Shown piece by piece: positions 23,143-30,895 of a stretch of DNA of 64,000 nt (positions are counted from its first letter, which is position 1; every line of letters begins with the position of its first letter). This DNA is from Comamonas sp. B21-038. GTDB lineage: Bacteria; Pseudomonadota; Gammaproteobacteria; Burkholderiales; Burkholderiaceae_C. A program made the translations under genes and the position numbers. A model generated the notes under the pieces. It was not told where the DNA came from. It did not search any database and was given only the letters and a program-made list of their open reading frames with translations. Where the stretch lies: assembly GCF_022387135.1 (NCBI RefSeq), contig NZ_CP092462.1, forward strand, positions 2,604,001-2,668,000, read 5' to 3'.

Positions 23143-23403
23143 TTAGCGCTTGATCTCGGCCCCGATCTGGATTGCAAAGTGAGGCTCATCACCTCGAATG
23201 CTCTGCATGAAACCCATGATCCAATGGCCAAGTGAAATGAAATGCCCCATAGGGCCCCACTTCGTGGCAACCATCGGACCCATTGAGTCCACGTCACCAA
23301 TCCAACAAGGCACGCCATACATAGCGCCCTCATTGGTGAACCCTTGAGCGAGCGCCTCGCGCGCCGTCATGTAGTCGATCAGCCTTGCAATTCGCTCTTT
23401 CAT
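23143..23403 (-). CDS. Small phage protein, unknown function
   Basis: The ATG at 23403 has TTGGAG as ribosome site, so the 49-codon in-frame extension upstream, which overlaps a hairpin and the tRNA-like element, was not used. The 86-residue product is Met- and Gly-rich with a KERIARLIDYM N-terminal helix and a hydrophobic GHFISLGHWIMGFM segment. No family recognised. Confidence 0.5.
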   Translation of the reverse strand: MKERIARLIDYMTAREALAQGFTNEGAMYGVPCWIGDVDSMGPMVATKWGPMGHFISLGHWIMGFMQSIRGDEPHFAIQIGAEIKR

Positions 23404-23411
23404 TCGCTTGC

Positions 23412-23440
23412 TCCAAAAGAAAAGCCAGCACTTGGCTGGC
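23412..23440 (-). terminator. Strong terminator-like hairpin after the tRNA-like element
   Basis: GCCAGC - CAAGT - GCTGGC followed by TTTTCTTTT on the minus strand. It lies between the tRNA-like 3' end (23452) and the next ATG (23403), as if ending a short RNA transcript. Confidence 0.6.
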
Positions 23441-23451
23441 CTTGGAATAGT

Positions 23452-23550
23452 TGCTGTGCCCGGACTCGAACCGGGGAAGCACACACGCATTGGCTCCATT
23501 CGCCCCGTGCATCCTCTTGATATGGTCACCCTTCCACTCGGGCACACAGC
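23452..23550 (-). tRNA. Degenerate tRNA or tRNA-like element (possible class II)
   Basis: Read on the minus strand, the 3' part has a perfect T-arm (CCCGG - TTCGAGT - CCGGG) followed by CACAGCA. About 90 bases upstream GCTGTG can pair with CACAGC as an acceptor stem, and CCCGAGTGGAAGGG resembles the D-arm of tRNA-Ser/Leu. No acceptable anticodon stem-loop with a U33 could be folded by eye. The element is therefore either a decayed phage tRNA, a tRNA-mimic, or coincidence around a T-arm. A terminator-like hairpin follows it directly. Confidence 0.35.
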
Positions 23551-23686
23551 GTAAATGTCACCACATCAGACAACCCTCATGGGCTGGGGTTGCTGTTTGC
23601 TTCTTCAAGCACTGGGAAACTCTCAGTAGGAGATGCCGCACCTTCATACCGCTCGGGTGCGGGCCGCGCTTGCTGCAGCTGACATG

Positions 23687-23711
23687 AAAAAGCCCCGCAC
23701 TTGGCGAGGCT
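23687..23711 (-). terminator. Terminator-like hairpin after the 23739-23972 gene
   Basis: AGCCTCGC - CAAGT - GCGGGGCT followed by TTTT on the minus strand, 28 bases past the stop of the membrane-protein gene. The loop CAAGT is the same as in the hairpin at 23412-23440. Confidence 0.65.
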
Positions 23712-23738
23712 GGGTAGATGTTGGCTACAGCGCGGGAT

Positions 23739-23972
23739 CTATGCCTGCGGAAAAAATCCTCGGTAAATCCATCGCACAACGTACTTAAAAATGAGTGGCC
23801 CCAAGACTGAGGAAACTAACACCAAGAGAAATTTTGACCACTCAGGACTCTCCTCAAAACTGTATGCGTCACTAATAGCAAAACCAATCAGTACCAGCAA
23901 TGAAAGAATGCCAAAGACCCATACCACATGGTAAAGGCGCCACACTCCGAGTTCAAAGTTCTGTCTTGTCAT
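23739..23972 (-). CDS. Two-helix membrane protein, unknown function
   Basis: A 77-residue protein with membrane segments at about 15-36 and 47-66 joined by an acidic loop (SFEESPEW), and a short basic end. The start at 23972 is the first ATG in a plausible position, though its ribosome site is weak. Hairpin terminators flank the gene on both sides (23687-23711 and 24034-24057), so it looks like a separate transcription unit. Its function is unknown. Confidence 0.5.
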   Translation of the reverse strand: MTRQNFELGVWRLYHVVWVFGILSLLVLIGFAISDAYSFEESPEWSKFLLVLVSSVLGPLIFKYVVRWIYRGFFPQA

Positions 23973-24033
23973 GCAGCAAATGTAACACCTTGTCGCACAC
24001 CGGTGCCGCGTAAATGGATGCTCAGGCAGAAAC

Positions 24034-24057
24034 AAAAAGCGCCCCTGTTGGAGCGCT
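24034..24057 (-). terminator. Terminator-like hairpin between 24125 gene and membrane protein
   Basis: AGCGCTCC - AACA - GGGGCGCT followed by TTTT on the minus strand, 68 bases after the stop at 24125. The transcript of the gene pair 24125-24995 should end here unless antiterminated. Confidence 0.65.
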
Positions 24058-24124
24058 CAATCACTGAGCTTTAAAGACACCGCCGCCTCCTTCCAGGGAT
24101 GCCGCGATTCTTGTGCGTCTGCGC

Positions 24125-24568
24125 TCAATCGATGGGTAGGACGATACCACATCCATAGTGGGTAAACAAGCCCCCGCGAACTATTTTTGCAGCGACCTGC
24201 ACAATGGCTTCATTTCTTGATGCGCAGACCTCAGATTGCAGCCGCTCACCGGCCCGTTGCGCAATGCACCGAAAGCGCACTCCGTCTCGCTGGAAGTGCA
24301 TGACGGTCCAACCCTGAGCTGACAACCTGCGCACCACATGATTGGCGTTGATGGGGTTGTGCGCCGGCCGGATCTGGTTGCGGCGCCACTCGTTGCTGAC
24401 TTCCTCACGGCTGGGCCTACCCTTGAGATAGATCATCTTTTGGCAAATCGGGCACACGCTGTAGAGCAGTGACTCATCCCGGCAAATCTTGAAGCCGGGG
24501 TGCATGCACTGTTCGAGGATGTGCTCATTCACCAGCATCTCTTCAATGGATGGGTAAGGCCCTTGCAT
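24125..24568 (-). CDS. Phage protein with a possible zinc site, unknown function
   Basis: A 147-residue protein. The N-terminal part has CMHPGFKIC and a CPIC pair (about residues 21-42), which could form a treble-clef or ribbon zinc site. The C-terminal half is a strand-rich domain with VRFRCIAQRAGERL, ending in a Gly-rich strand. It starts two bases after the stop of the regulator-like gene upstream, so the two share a transcript. No family recognised. Confidence 0.5.
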   Translation of the reverse strand: MQGPYPSIEEMLVNEHILEQCMHPGFKICRDESLLYSVCPICQKMIYLKGRPSREEVSNEWRRNQIRPAHNPINANHVVRRLSAQGWTVMHFQRDGVRFRCIAQRAGERLQSEVCASRNEAIVQVAAKIVRGGLFTHYGCGIVLPID

Positions 24569-24569
24569 T

Positions 24570-24995
24570 TCACACCCCCTTGGTCAGCAGCATGTTGCGG
24601 CTGTCGGTGAGCAGTCGGCCCAGCTCCACCAGACTTGTCCCGATGACCTGGCACGCCTTCTTCGGTGTCATCCAGGGCTTCACATAAACCCAGTTCAGAA
24701 CGCCGCGATGCTGCAGAGGCAGATGGATCACAGCAGCATGAATCTTGGCGGCGTCCAGGTGGTCAATCCGCTCGCCAGTCTCGATGCGCGCCTGTGCGCT
24801 GTCCTTCGGCTCTGGGGGCACCATGCGGAACATCGGCGAGACCTGGCGAGCCACGGAGCCATGGCACCAGCGCCCCCAGTTGACCAGGCGAGCATCGATT
24901 TGCCGGTGTTCCGCTGGCACCGCGTTGAAGTCCACATAGCCCCGGGCGCTGCGGCGCGCTGGGGTGGATAGTGCTGCTGTCTCTGCAAAGTTCAT
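24570..24995 (-). CDS. Putative late-gene regulator (antiterminator/sigma region 4-like)
   Basis: The ATG at 24995 has GGAAGG seven bases upstream. The 141-residue product starts with a YVDFNAVPAEHRQIDARLVNWGRW block typical of phage antitermination-type proteins in this genomic position. It ends with an HLPLQHRGVLNWVYVK segment followed by PKKACQVIGTSLVELGRLL, a helix-turn-helix resembling sigma factor region 4. Located between the replication genes and the terminase/lysis transcript, it fits a Q-like activator of late transcription. The many terminator-like hairpins downstream would make such a function useful. This is an inference from position and motif. Confidence 0.45.
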   Translation of the reverse strand: MNFAETAALSTPARRSARGYVDFNAVPAEHRQIDARLVNWGRWCHGSVARQVSPMFRMVPPEPKDSAQARIETGERIDHLDAAKIHAAVIHLPLQHRGVLNWVYVKPWMTPKKACQVIGTSLVELGRLLTDSRNMLLTKGV

Positions 24996-25093
24996 TGTTT
25001 GGCCTTCCATCTGATCAAAATTCGTTTCGGTTCAAAAATGAGCCGTTGTGCCCATCGCCGCGGCGCAAATTGCTTAATTGCCTCTCCTATCTT

Positions 25094-25405
25094 TTAGAAG
25101 TGGCTCCAGCCAATAGCCCCCCTACCCCCAAGGGGCGGGAGACTCTCCAGCATGTATCCGTTCTTTCCATGGGTATCGGCTCTCTTTCCCCACAGTCCCC
25201 AGGTAGAACGGCCCCGAAGGTCAGCCAGCACCTGCCGAGAGTCTGGAATTGCACCTAAGACCTCGGTAGCGGTTTTTTGAAGGGGTCGCTGCCCTTGTCT
25301 TTCTTGTCCTGCTGGCCGATACAAGCCCAATACATTTGCGCGGGACCCACGCTTGCACTCACGGCACTGCTGAGGGCTGTTTACGTGCGGGTTCGGTCCC
25401 GGCAT
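25094..25405 (-). CDS. Possible small phage protein (weak support)
   Basis: A 103-residue frame with an N-terminal PGPNPHVNSPQQCRECKRG segment holding a CxxC pair; the remainder is basic and low in hydrophobic residues. It overlaps the 25359-25574 gene by 47 bases and has no clear ribosome site. It is kept because otherwise about 360 bases between two operon genes would be empty, but it could be a chance frame. Confidence 0.3.
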   Translation of the reverse strand: MPGPNPHVNSPQQCRECKRGSRANVLGLYRPAGQERQGQRPLQKTATEVLGAIPDSRQVLADLRGRSTWGLWGKRADTHGKNGYMLESLPPLGGRGAIGWSHF

Positions 25406-25574
25406 TGAGCAGGCACATCTGACACAAGGAGCGGCCCATAGGCGTAGGCGAAGTAATCCAGCCCGGGCGGCTTTGTTTAATCCCGCCAGTGCTCCAGAGG
25501 CGGCATGTGGTGTCCGAGCCGAACCACAGGTGGGCCATCGACTTCGACTTGCGTTCGTTGAACAGGTAGATCAT
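25359..25574 (-). CDS. Small cysteine-containing phage protein
   Basis: A 71-residue protein that starts in an ATGA overlap with the primase-like gene, so it is very probably translated. The segment AHLWFGSDTTCRLWSTGG and the later CQMC pair could bind zinc. Similar short proteins lie beside replication genes of other phages, where their role is unknown. Confidence 0.55.
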   Translation of the reverse strand: MIYLFNERKSKSMAHLWFGSDTTCRLWSTGGIKQSRPGWITSPTPMGRSLCQMCLLNAGTEPARKQPSAVP

Positions 25575-26476
25575 TTGCGGCGCACCTCCATCAGCAGCTG
25601 TGCCACGGCAAACAAGCCAGCGCGCAGATGCAAGTCGTTGGCGTCCTCGCCAAGAACAGGGCTCATGCAGTACGGCAGGCCGGTATGAACCGCCGCCAGT
25701 TCACCAGGGCCTCGGGCCTCGAAGGGCTCGCCGCGGTCGCGCTTCTCGCGCTCGGGCTTGGTGGTTTCATCGTGATCGGCGAACACGAATGCCCTACCCT
25801 TCATCAGGCGTGCAACGTGCTCCAGGTTGTGGGCGCTGAAACAGACGATCACTGCGGCAGACAGGCCCACGGAGCGCGCTGCGCTCGCAATCGAGAGGCC
25901 GGTGGCGTAGCCTTCGCAGAGGATCGACTCGCGGCCTGTGCCAATGCGGAACACGGCGCCCTTGGCGCGCATCCCGGGCTGCATCTTCTTTTCAAACTTG
26001 CGCTCGTCTTCCAACCAGCGGATGGTCTGGACCCCGCTCACGTTGCCAGTCTGGAAGTCACGCATGGGCACCAATAACGCACCGTCCTCAGCGATCAAGC
26101 CTTTTGCCTCTGGGAAGCCTTTGCGATGCAAGTACGCGTGCTGATCTGGCTTAGTCGCCTTCATCAGCTCCTGTGCGCGTATCGAGGCCTTCGCATAGTT
26201 CTGCTCCTGGGAGGCCTGCGCGGCATTCTTGCGCTGGCGCCATGCGGCCTTCTCTTCCTCCGTCCATGGCTTCGCGTTGGAATCGCTGTACCACTGCACC
26301 CGCGCTTCTGCGGACCAGTTGAACACCCAGCCCCGCTCACCATCCCAGAAGTAGGCGCCGTTGCTTGATTTGGGCTTGTCCACAGTTCCGCAGCGCTGCA
26401 CCTTGTCTCGGGCACAGAACTTTGTCGGGTTGATGTCCACTCCATGGGCCCGGGCGAATGTGATGAAGTCGCTCAT
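25571..26476 (-). CDS. Toprim-domain DNA primase-like protein
   Basis: This 301-residue protein resembles the primase part of phage/plasmid primase-helicases. The first 60 residues include CARDKVQRCGT and a DGERGWVFNW strand, possibly the remains of a zinc-binding region. The Toprim core runs from about 180: ILCEGYATGLSIASA (catalytic Glu), VIVCFSAHNLEHVA, and AFVFADHDE (the DxD metal site). The C-terminus has DANDLHLRAG. It overlaps the helicase by four bases, so primase and helicase activities are encoded as a coupled pair. Confidence 0.85.
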   Translation of the reverse strand: MSDFITFARAHGVDINPTKFCARDKVQRCGTVDKPKSSNGAYFWDGERGWVFNWSAEARVQWYSDSNAKPWTEEEKAAWRQRKNAAQASQEQNYAKASIRAQELMKATKPDQHAYLHRKGFPEAKGLIAEDGALLVPMRDFQTGNVSGVQTIRWLEDERKFEKKMQPGMRAKGAVFRIGTGRESILCEGYATGLSIASAARSVGLSAAVIVCFSAHNLEHVARLMKGRAFVFADHDETTKPEREKRDRGEPFEARGPGELAAVHTGLPYCMSPVLGEDANDLHLRAGLFAVAQLLMEVRRK

Positions 26477-28020
26477 GATTTGCGCGCCTTCACGAATGCC
26501 AGGTCCATGCTTTTGATCTTGTTGCGCACGTTTGCGGTGACCTCAGCGCTGGGCGTGCTGTCAAAGTCCCATGTGCTGGGTGGCTGCTGGCCCGTGATCT
26601 TCTGGAACAGGTGCCAGGCGCGGCCGCGCTGTTTGCTGGGCAGGCTGTGAGCGCGAGCGTAGGCACACAACTGCGCCCACAAGTGGCGCTGATCGTCTGC
26701 CAGCTTCTTCTTGCCCAGCATCACCACTTCTTCCATGACCCCTGCTACAGCTTCCTGCAGCACCGGCTCATTTCTCTCAAATCCGCAGGACATGCAGCGC
26801 TTGTGGAAGGGCTTGTAGCCACACGAGGGGCAGCCTTTGGCCTCTCGATCTTCGTCGTCGTGACGGACCTTCTTATCCAGTTTTTCGCCCATATCCAGAG
26901 CTTCCAGGCCGTGGAAATAGACCTCTGAAAAGTCTTCTGCAAAGCGCGTGATGTTGCCGCTGTGGTCAAGCAGGATGCAATCCTTTTTGCCTGTCTCCGG
27001 CGATGCGCGCAAGCCGCGCCCCCACATCTGGATTGCCGTGGATAGAGATTTACGCAGCGGTCGGCAGTCCACCACGCAGCCCACATCGCGCACGTCAAAG
27101 CCCTTGGCCAACGCTTCCACGCTGATCAAAACTCGTAGCGTTGCGTCTGGCTTCTTGAATTCAGCCCGCAGCATCTCCCGCTCAACCTCTGTTGTCTCGC
27201 TGGTGAAAACTGCGGCCATCACTCCGGCGTCAACAAATTGCCTGGCCAATTCCTTGCAGTGGTTGATAGTGGCGCCAAAGACGATGGTCTTGCGATGCTG
27301 GCCGTGGGCAATCCACTCTTTGACTACATCGCCGACGATCTGCATGCCCCGCTCTTCCGCGGCAGAATCGGTCCACTCGCCCCCTGAGGTAGCGGCGCCA
27401 TTCATATCAGCACGCTTGCAAGAGAGCACGCGCATAGGCACCAGTACGCCCGACTGCGTGAGGTCGTGCATAGTGGTAGCGTTGATCAAGTTCGTGAAGA
27501 GCTTGCCCAGGCCGGGTGAGAACGGCGTTGCGGACAGGCCAATGCAAGCCGCCTTGGTTTGGTTCACGAATTCCGTCCAGACCTTCAGCTGCGTGTGCGC
27601 CTCATCGATGATGATTACATCCGCTTCGGGCCAGTAGCCACGTTTGGCGATGGTCTGCGCGCTGGCGATCTGGTAAGGCATATCGACCGCTCGGCGCCAG
27701 TGATTTGCCTGGACAACTCCGTGCGCGGACAGCCCATACTCGTCTGCTGCTTCGCTGGTCTGATTGATCAAAGTGGTGCGATCACAGACGAACACAACCT
27801 TCTTGTGCTTCACCAGTGCCTCATGGGCAATGCGGTGGCCCAGGTAGGTTTTACCTGCACCGGTGGGAGCCATGATCAACTGGTTCTTGTGGCCTTCGCG
27901 GAAGCCCTGGCGGAGGGCATCGTGAGCTGCCTGCTGGAACGGGCGCGGTGGTGGGAATGAGGTGTTAGCGTACCGTGGGGCATCGTCAAACAGTCGCTGC
28001 ATCATTGCGTAAGCGGTCAT
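26473..28020 (-). CDS. DEAD/DEAH-box superfamily II helicase
   Basis: The ATG at 28020 has an AGGGGGC ribosome site and overlaps the preceding stop as ATGA, so a longer upstream extension was dropped. The 515-residue product carries APTGAGKT (motif I, about 51-58), VIIIDEAH (II), SATPF (III), and the second RecA domain with VLISVEALAKGFDV and QMWGRGLRAS (VI). A zinc ribbon (CPSCGYKPFHKRCMSCGF) follows near residue 400. It is probably the replicative or recombination helicase of the phage, working with the Toprim protein encoded next. Confidence 0.92.
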   Translation of the reverse strand: MTAYAMMQRLFDDAPRYANTSFPPPRPFQQAAHDALRQGFREGHKNQLIMAPTGAGKTYLGHRIAHEALVKHKKVVFVCDRTTLINQTSEAADEYGLSAHGVVQANHWRRAVDMPYQIASAQTIAKRGYWPEADVIIIDEAHTQLKVWTEFVNQTKAACIGLSATPFSPGLGKLFTNLINATTMHDLTQSGVLVPMRVLSCKRADMNGAATSGGEWTDSAAEERGMQIVGDVVKEWIAHGQHRKTIVFGATINHCKELARQFVDAGVMAAVFTSETTEVEREMLRAEFKKPDATLRVLISVEALAKGFDVRDVGCVVDCRPLRKSLSTAIQMWGRGLRASPETGKKDCILLDHSGNITRFAEDFSEVYFHGLEALDMGEKLDKKVRHDDEDREAKGCPSCGYKPFHKRCMSCGFERNEPVLQEAVAGVMEEVVMLGKKKLADDQRHLWAQLCAYARAHSLPSKQRGRAWHLFQKITGQQPPSTWDFDSTPSAEVTANVRNKIKSMDLAFVKARKS

Positions 28021-28952
28021 GCTGCCCCCTTCTTCAAGCGATCGACCTGCCGCTGCAAGCTCTTGCAAAGCTTGATGGCTTCGTTCTTTTCGTTCATCAA
28101 CCCCTGCAGACGACTCTCTAGGACAGAGTTGATGCCGTTGAGGCGCTTGACCTCTGCATATGCCGCTGCAAGCTTGTCGTCCGCCAGGAGCAAGGCATTG
28201 AACGCAGCTTGGTCTGCCGCCTCCTGCATCTGAGCGGCTCGGATTTCCTCGTCGCTGGGGCCGTCGTATTCGGGAATGTCTTGTGCCAAGGTGCGGTCCA
28301 CGGCTGCCTTGGCCTGAATCAATTCCGCCTTGGACATCTCAGCCAGCGAGGGGCCGGCAGCCTTGCGTGCTGCCTCGACTTTTTCCTGGGGTGAGGCCTT
28401 CGACTTGATTTCAGACAGGGGCTTGTCAATTGCGGCAGCCTGCTCTGCCTCGGGCAATTGCGCGATTGCCGCAGCCTTGGGCAGGCCGATCGCACCCGAC
28501 TTCACCGCCTCCACCACTGCAGGGGATCCCTTGGCTTGCACTGCCTGGGCCTGCACAATCGTGTTGCGATGCACTCCAGCAATGCCCGCCATTTCGCTGG
28601 CTGTCTTAACTGCACATTCAGTGTGCAGTTTGGGTTTTCCTGCAGGCGCCCATGCATAAACCGCTGTAGTGGCCATAGCCAATTGCGCCTGCGTCACATG
28701 CCTGCGGGCTTTGTTCTGCGCCAGCACGAAGTCCCGAGGGTCAACACTATCTGCCAGCTCGACGCTTGGGCAAGACATGACTGCCTCATGCGCTGCGCGG
28801 TAGCGGTTCCACCCATCCAGGACCATCCCCTCAAACAAGGTGATAGGGTTTTGGACGCCGATCTCCTCGATGCTGGCCTTTAAGGTCTGAAACTCCTCAT
28901 CGCTCATTGCTGGAAATGCGGCGGAGAGGGGATGCTGCTGGTACTGATTCAT
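28017..28952 (-). CDS. ParB-like nuclease-domain protein
   Basis: The ATG at 28952 overlaps the stop of a 43-codon gene. The 311-residue product has a ParB N-terminal domain: MSDEEFQTLKASIEEIG, then QNPITLFEGMVLDGWNRYRAA, and DFVLAQNKARRHVT, which correspond to ParB boxes 1 and 2. A KorB-like helix-turn-helix with TASEMAGIAGVHRNTI follows. The C-terminal 100 residues are an Ala/Glu/Lys-rich coiled coil. Integrated phages do not need partition, so this is more likely a DNA-binding replication or regulatory protein. Confidence 0.8.
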   Translation of the reverse strand: MNQYQQHPLSAAFPAMSDEEFQTLKASIEEIGVQNPITLFEGMVLDGWNRYRAAHEAVMSCPSVELADSVDPRDFVLAQNKARRHVTQAQLAMATTAVYAWAPAGKPKLHTECAVKTASEMAGIAGVHRNTIVQAQAVQAKGSPAVVEAVKSGAIGLPKAAAIAQLPEAEQAAAIDKPLSEIKSKASPQEKVEAARKAAGPSLAEMSKAELIQAKAAVDRTLAQDIPEYDGPSDEEIRAAQMQEAADQAAFNALLLADDKLAAAYAEVKRLNGINSVLESRLQGLMNEKNEAIKLCKSLQRQVDRLKKGAA

Positions 28953-29080
28953 GCCTGTGCTTCGGTATATTCCTTGATCCATTTCGCGTGCTCCAGCTGC
29001 TCACGCAGCCCGGCAGCGATGCGCTCTGCCTCAGCCAACTCAGCTTCGAGTTGCTCGACAGTCTTCGCGGGAGTGGTCAT
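28949..29080 (-). CDS. 43-residue coiled-coil protein
   Basis: A very short gene with ATGA overlaps at both ends: its start overlaps the CII-like gene stop and its stop overlaps the ParB-like start. The product is almost entirely a heptad-rich helix (VEQLEAELAEAERIAAGL). The exact coupling on both sides makes it a convincing gene. It could dimerise with the coiled-coil tail of the ParB-like protein; that is a guess. Confidence 0.65.
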   Translation of the reverse strand: MTTPAKTVEQLEAELAEAERIAAGLREQLEHAKWIKEYTEAQA

Positions 29081-29595
29081 GCCGACTCCATCCCTGCAGC
29101 GCGGCAGATATTGCGGCGCAAGCGCAGCAGCAGCTCGACCTCGGCCATGATCTGGGCCGACATTTCCTCGGCTTCGCGGGGGCTGATCGACAGGTCATCA
29201 GTGACCTTCATCCCCAGCGCTGTGAGCGATCCGCCCTCCACGTTCAGCTGCAGCAGCTTTTGCCTGATGGCGCTGACCTCGCAGGCCCAGCCACCCTCTG
29301 GAGCTGGCGGCAGCTCCATGGAGACCATGCCAAAGCGGTGACTCAGGGCCTTGAGCCAGTCCAAAGGTTTGGATCCGGTCTTCTCCTGCATCCACTCGGT
29401 CAGCAGCTCCAGCATTTCGAGGTTGATAAATTCCGAATCGATGCCGCGCAGCCGAGCGCGCAAAGTCTCTGGATGTATCGAACGACCGCGGCGCTCGGTA
29501 AGGAAGCGGGCTGCATCCACAACGCCGCCTGAGGTGCTGCGGACCGTGTTGTAGACAACATCGCGCCAGTCGGTTTGAGAGAGGTGGCAAGTCAT
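29077..29595 (-). CDS. CII-like phage regulatory protein (CP76 family)
   Basis: The ATG at 29595 has AAGGGA seven bases upstream and is preferred over an ATG nine codons earlier. The 172-residue protein shows the pattern of the phage regulatory CII / CP76 family: a helix-turn-helix (GGVVDAARFLTERRGRSI), an HPETLRARLRG motif, an INLEMLELLTEWM helix and a C-terminal acidic helix-rich part. In related phages these proteins control early transcription and the lysis-lysogeny choice. Its place right after cro supports that role. Confidence 0.75.
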   Translation of the reverse strand: MTCHLSQTDWRDVVYNTVRSTSGGVVDAARFLTERRGRSIHPETLRARLRGIDSEFINLEMLELLTEWMQEKTGSKPLDWLKALSHRFGMVSMELPPAPEGGWACEVSAIRQKLLQLNVEGGSLTALGMKVTDDLSISPREAEEMSAQIMAEVELLLRLRRNICRAAGMESA

Positions 29596-29879
29596 TTTTC
29601 TATCCCTTGAAAGTGAGTTCATTTCAGGCTGGCGGGCCTGGCTTTGATTTCAGATACTGGCTGCATGAAAATGCAAAACACCTCCGCCACCGCCCGCCGC
29701 CAACCCTTGCTTGGTAAGCAGGTACACAGCAGCACCCAAACCCGATTCGCCCAAAACGTCGATGCATCCGGCCACTCCACCCGCACTCTGCAAACTTCTT
29801 GCTTGGAGTTGAACTGGGTGAGCGGTGAGCTTCTGATCCGGTTTTCGGGCTCGACCATAGAGTTGGCGAAGGTTGGGGC
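29596..29879. other. Gap between CII-like and cro-like genes; no gene assigned
   Basis: Two overlapping opposite frames occupy this stretch: plus strand 29644-29883 (79 codons) and minus strand 29619-29858 (79 codons). Neither has a ribosome site and both show similar codon bias, so they cannot be told apart. The plus-strand frame contains ELNWVSGELLIRFSGS, which looks protein-like, but this is not enough to call it. Confidence 0.4.
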
Positions 29880-30080
29880 CTAAGCGGTGGCTCGCTGGCT
29901 TGCCGCAGGCTTCGAGCGGCGCGCGACATGAGTGCGCCAAAGTGCGGCCTGTACCCGGTCAACCAACCTTGGCGTCAGCACCTCGGGCCATTGAGAAATC
30001 GCCTGAGACTTAATGCCCATGGCCTTGGCGGCGGAACTAACTGAACCGCCGAGGAGTTGGATTGCGTCATGCTTGTTCAT
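29880..30080 (-). CDS. Cro/YdaS-like repressor
   Basis: The ATG at 30080 gives a 66-residue protein with an N-terminal helix-turn-helix (DAIQLLGGSVSSAAKAMGI followed by SQAISQWPEVL), the form of lambda-type Cro and of YdaS-type antitoxin-like regulators. It is transcribed leftward, divergent from CI, as Cro always is. The ribosome site is weak, possibly because the leader is short. It should bind the operators between it and CI to shut off CI and early genes during lytic growth. Confidence 0.75.
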   Translation of the reverse strand: MNKHDAIQLLGGSVSSAAKAMGIKSQAISQWPEVLTPRLVDRVQAALWRTHVARRSKPAASQRATA

Positions 30081-30090
30081 ATGCGACCGC

Positions 30091-30119
30091 ATGTTAGCAC
30101 TCTTACTAGCACTCGGCAA
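30091..30119 (-). promoter_or_regulatory. pR-like leftward promoter with embedded operator
   Basis: On the minus strand TTGCCG (30114-30119) is followed after 17 bases by TAACAT (30091-30096). The spacer contains GTAAGAGTGCTAAC (30093-30106 as GTTAGCACTCTTAC on plus), nearly identical to the operator at 30932. Further half-sites GCTAAC (30124-30129) and GTAAGCTAAC (30141-30150) lie toward cI. Confidence 0.65.
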
Positions 30120-30153
30120 GCACGCTAACCAAAACAACAAGTAAGCTAACGTT

Positions 30154-30837
30154 ATGAGCACGCTTCAAGAACGCATCGCGGAAATCATGGCGACCGCCGG
30201 CCTATCGGTTGGGGACATTGCAGACATCGCAGGGGTGTCTTCGTCGGCTGTCACTCAATGGAAGGAGGGCCCGACTAAGACGATCAAGACTGCACCAGCG
30301 ACACGTTTGTCCGAAAAGACTGGCTACCGAGCCATGTGGATCGCAACTGGGGACGGTCCCAAGAAAATGCAGGATGATGGGCTGACTTCTCTCACGCCTA
30401 TTGATTTAGAGAACAATCCCGATTACCCGGCGATTCAGCGTGTGCGATTCAAGCTGTCTGCGGGCGCCTCTGGCTTCAGTGTTGAATACGACAAGGGTCG
30501 GGGTGCTCCAATCGTGTTCCAGCGCGAATGGTTTGAGCGCAATGGCTACAGGCCTAACAAACTCTTTGCGACTGATGTGGCGAATGGCAGTATGGAACCT
30601 GGCCTTTATGACGGGGACACTGTGATCGTGAATACAGAGCAATCCGAGCCTAAGGATGGGCGGGTTTTTGCCGTGAACTACGAGGGGGAACTTGTCATTA
30701 AGCGCCTGATTCGAGATGAGGGGCAATGGTGGCTGTCTTCAGACAATCCTGACCAGCGTCGCTATCCGCGCAAAGCGTGTCATGCGGACGTTCACCTCAT
30801 CGGAGAAATCATCCATAAACAGAGTGAGAGACTCTGA
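30154..30837 (+). CDS. CI-type repressor with S24/LexA-like autoprotease domain
   Basis: A 227-residue repressor. The N-terminal helix-turn-helix is at 17-37 (LSVGDIADIAGVSSSAVTQW). The C-terminal half is a peptidase S24 domain with the nucleophile Ser146 in ANGSMEPGLY and the base Lys183 in LVIKRL; an Ala-Gly cleavage site lies near 103-104. It maintains lysogeny and should cleave itself after RecA activation. No ribosome site is seen before the ATG, so translation may be leaderless or inefficient, as for lambda cI from its maintenance promoter. A strong terminator follows. Confidence 0.92.
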   Translation: MSTLQERIAEIMATAGLSVGDIADIAGVSSSAVTQWKEGPTKTIKTAPATRLSEKTGYRAMWIATGDGPKKMQDDGLTSLTPIDLENNPDYPAIQRVRFKLSAGASGFSVEYDKGRGAPIVFQREWFERNGYRPNKLFATDVANGSMEPGLYDGDTVIVNTEQSEPKDGRVFAVNYEGELVIKRLIRDEGQWWLSSDNPDQRRYPRKACHADVHLIGEIIHKQSERL

Positions 30838-30856
30838 GATCAATCCACGCATCCAG

Positions 30857-30879
30857 CCCGCCCTTAGGCGGGTTTTTTT
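30857..30879 (+). terminator. Terminator of the cI transcript
   Basis: CCCGCC - CTTA - GGCGGG followed by seven T residues on the plus strand, 19 bases after the cI stop. It is a textbook intrinsic terminator. Confidence 0.9.
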
Positions 30880-30895
30880 CGCCCGAATGCAGCAT

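Noticed and set aside
29619-29883. A gene between cro-like and CII-like genes on either strand
   Set aside because: Two opposite frames of equal length, both without ribosome sites; cannot be decided from sequence alone.
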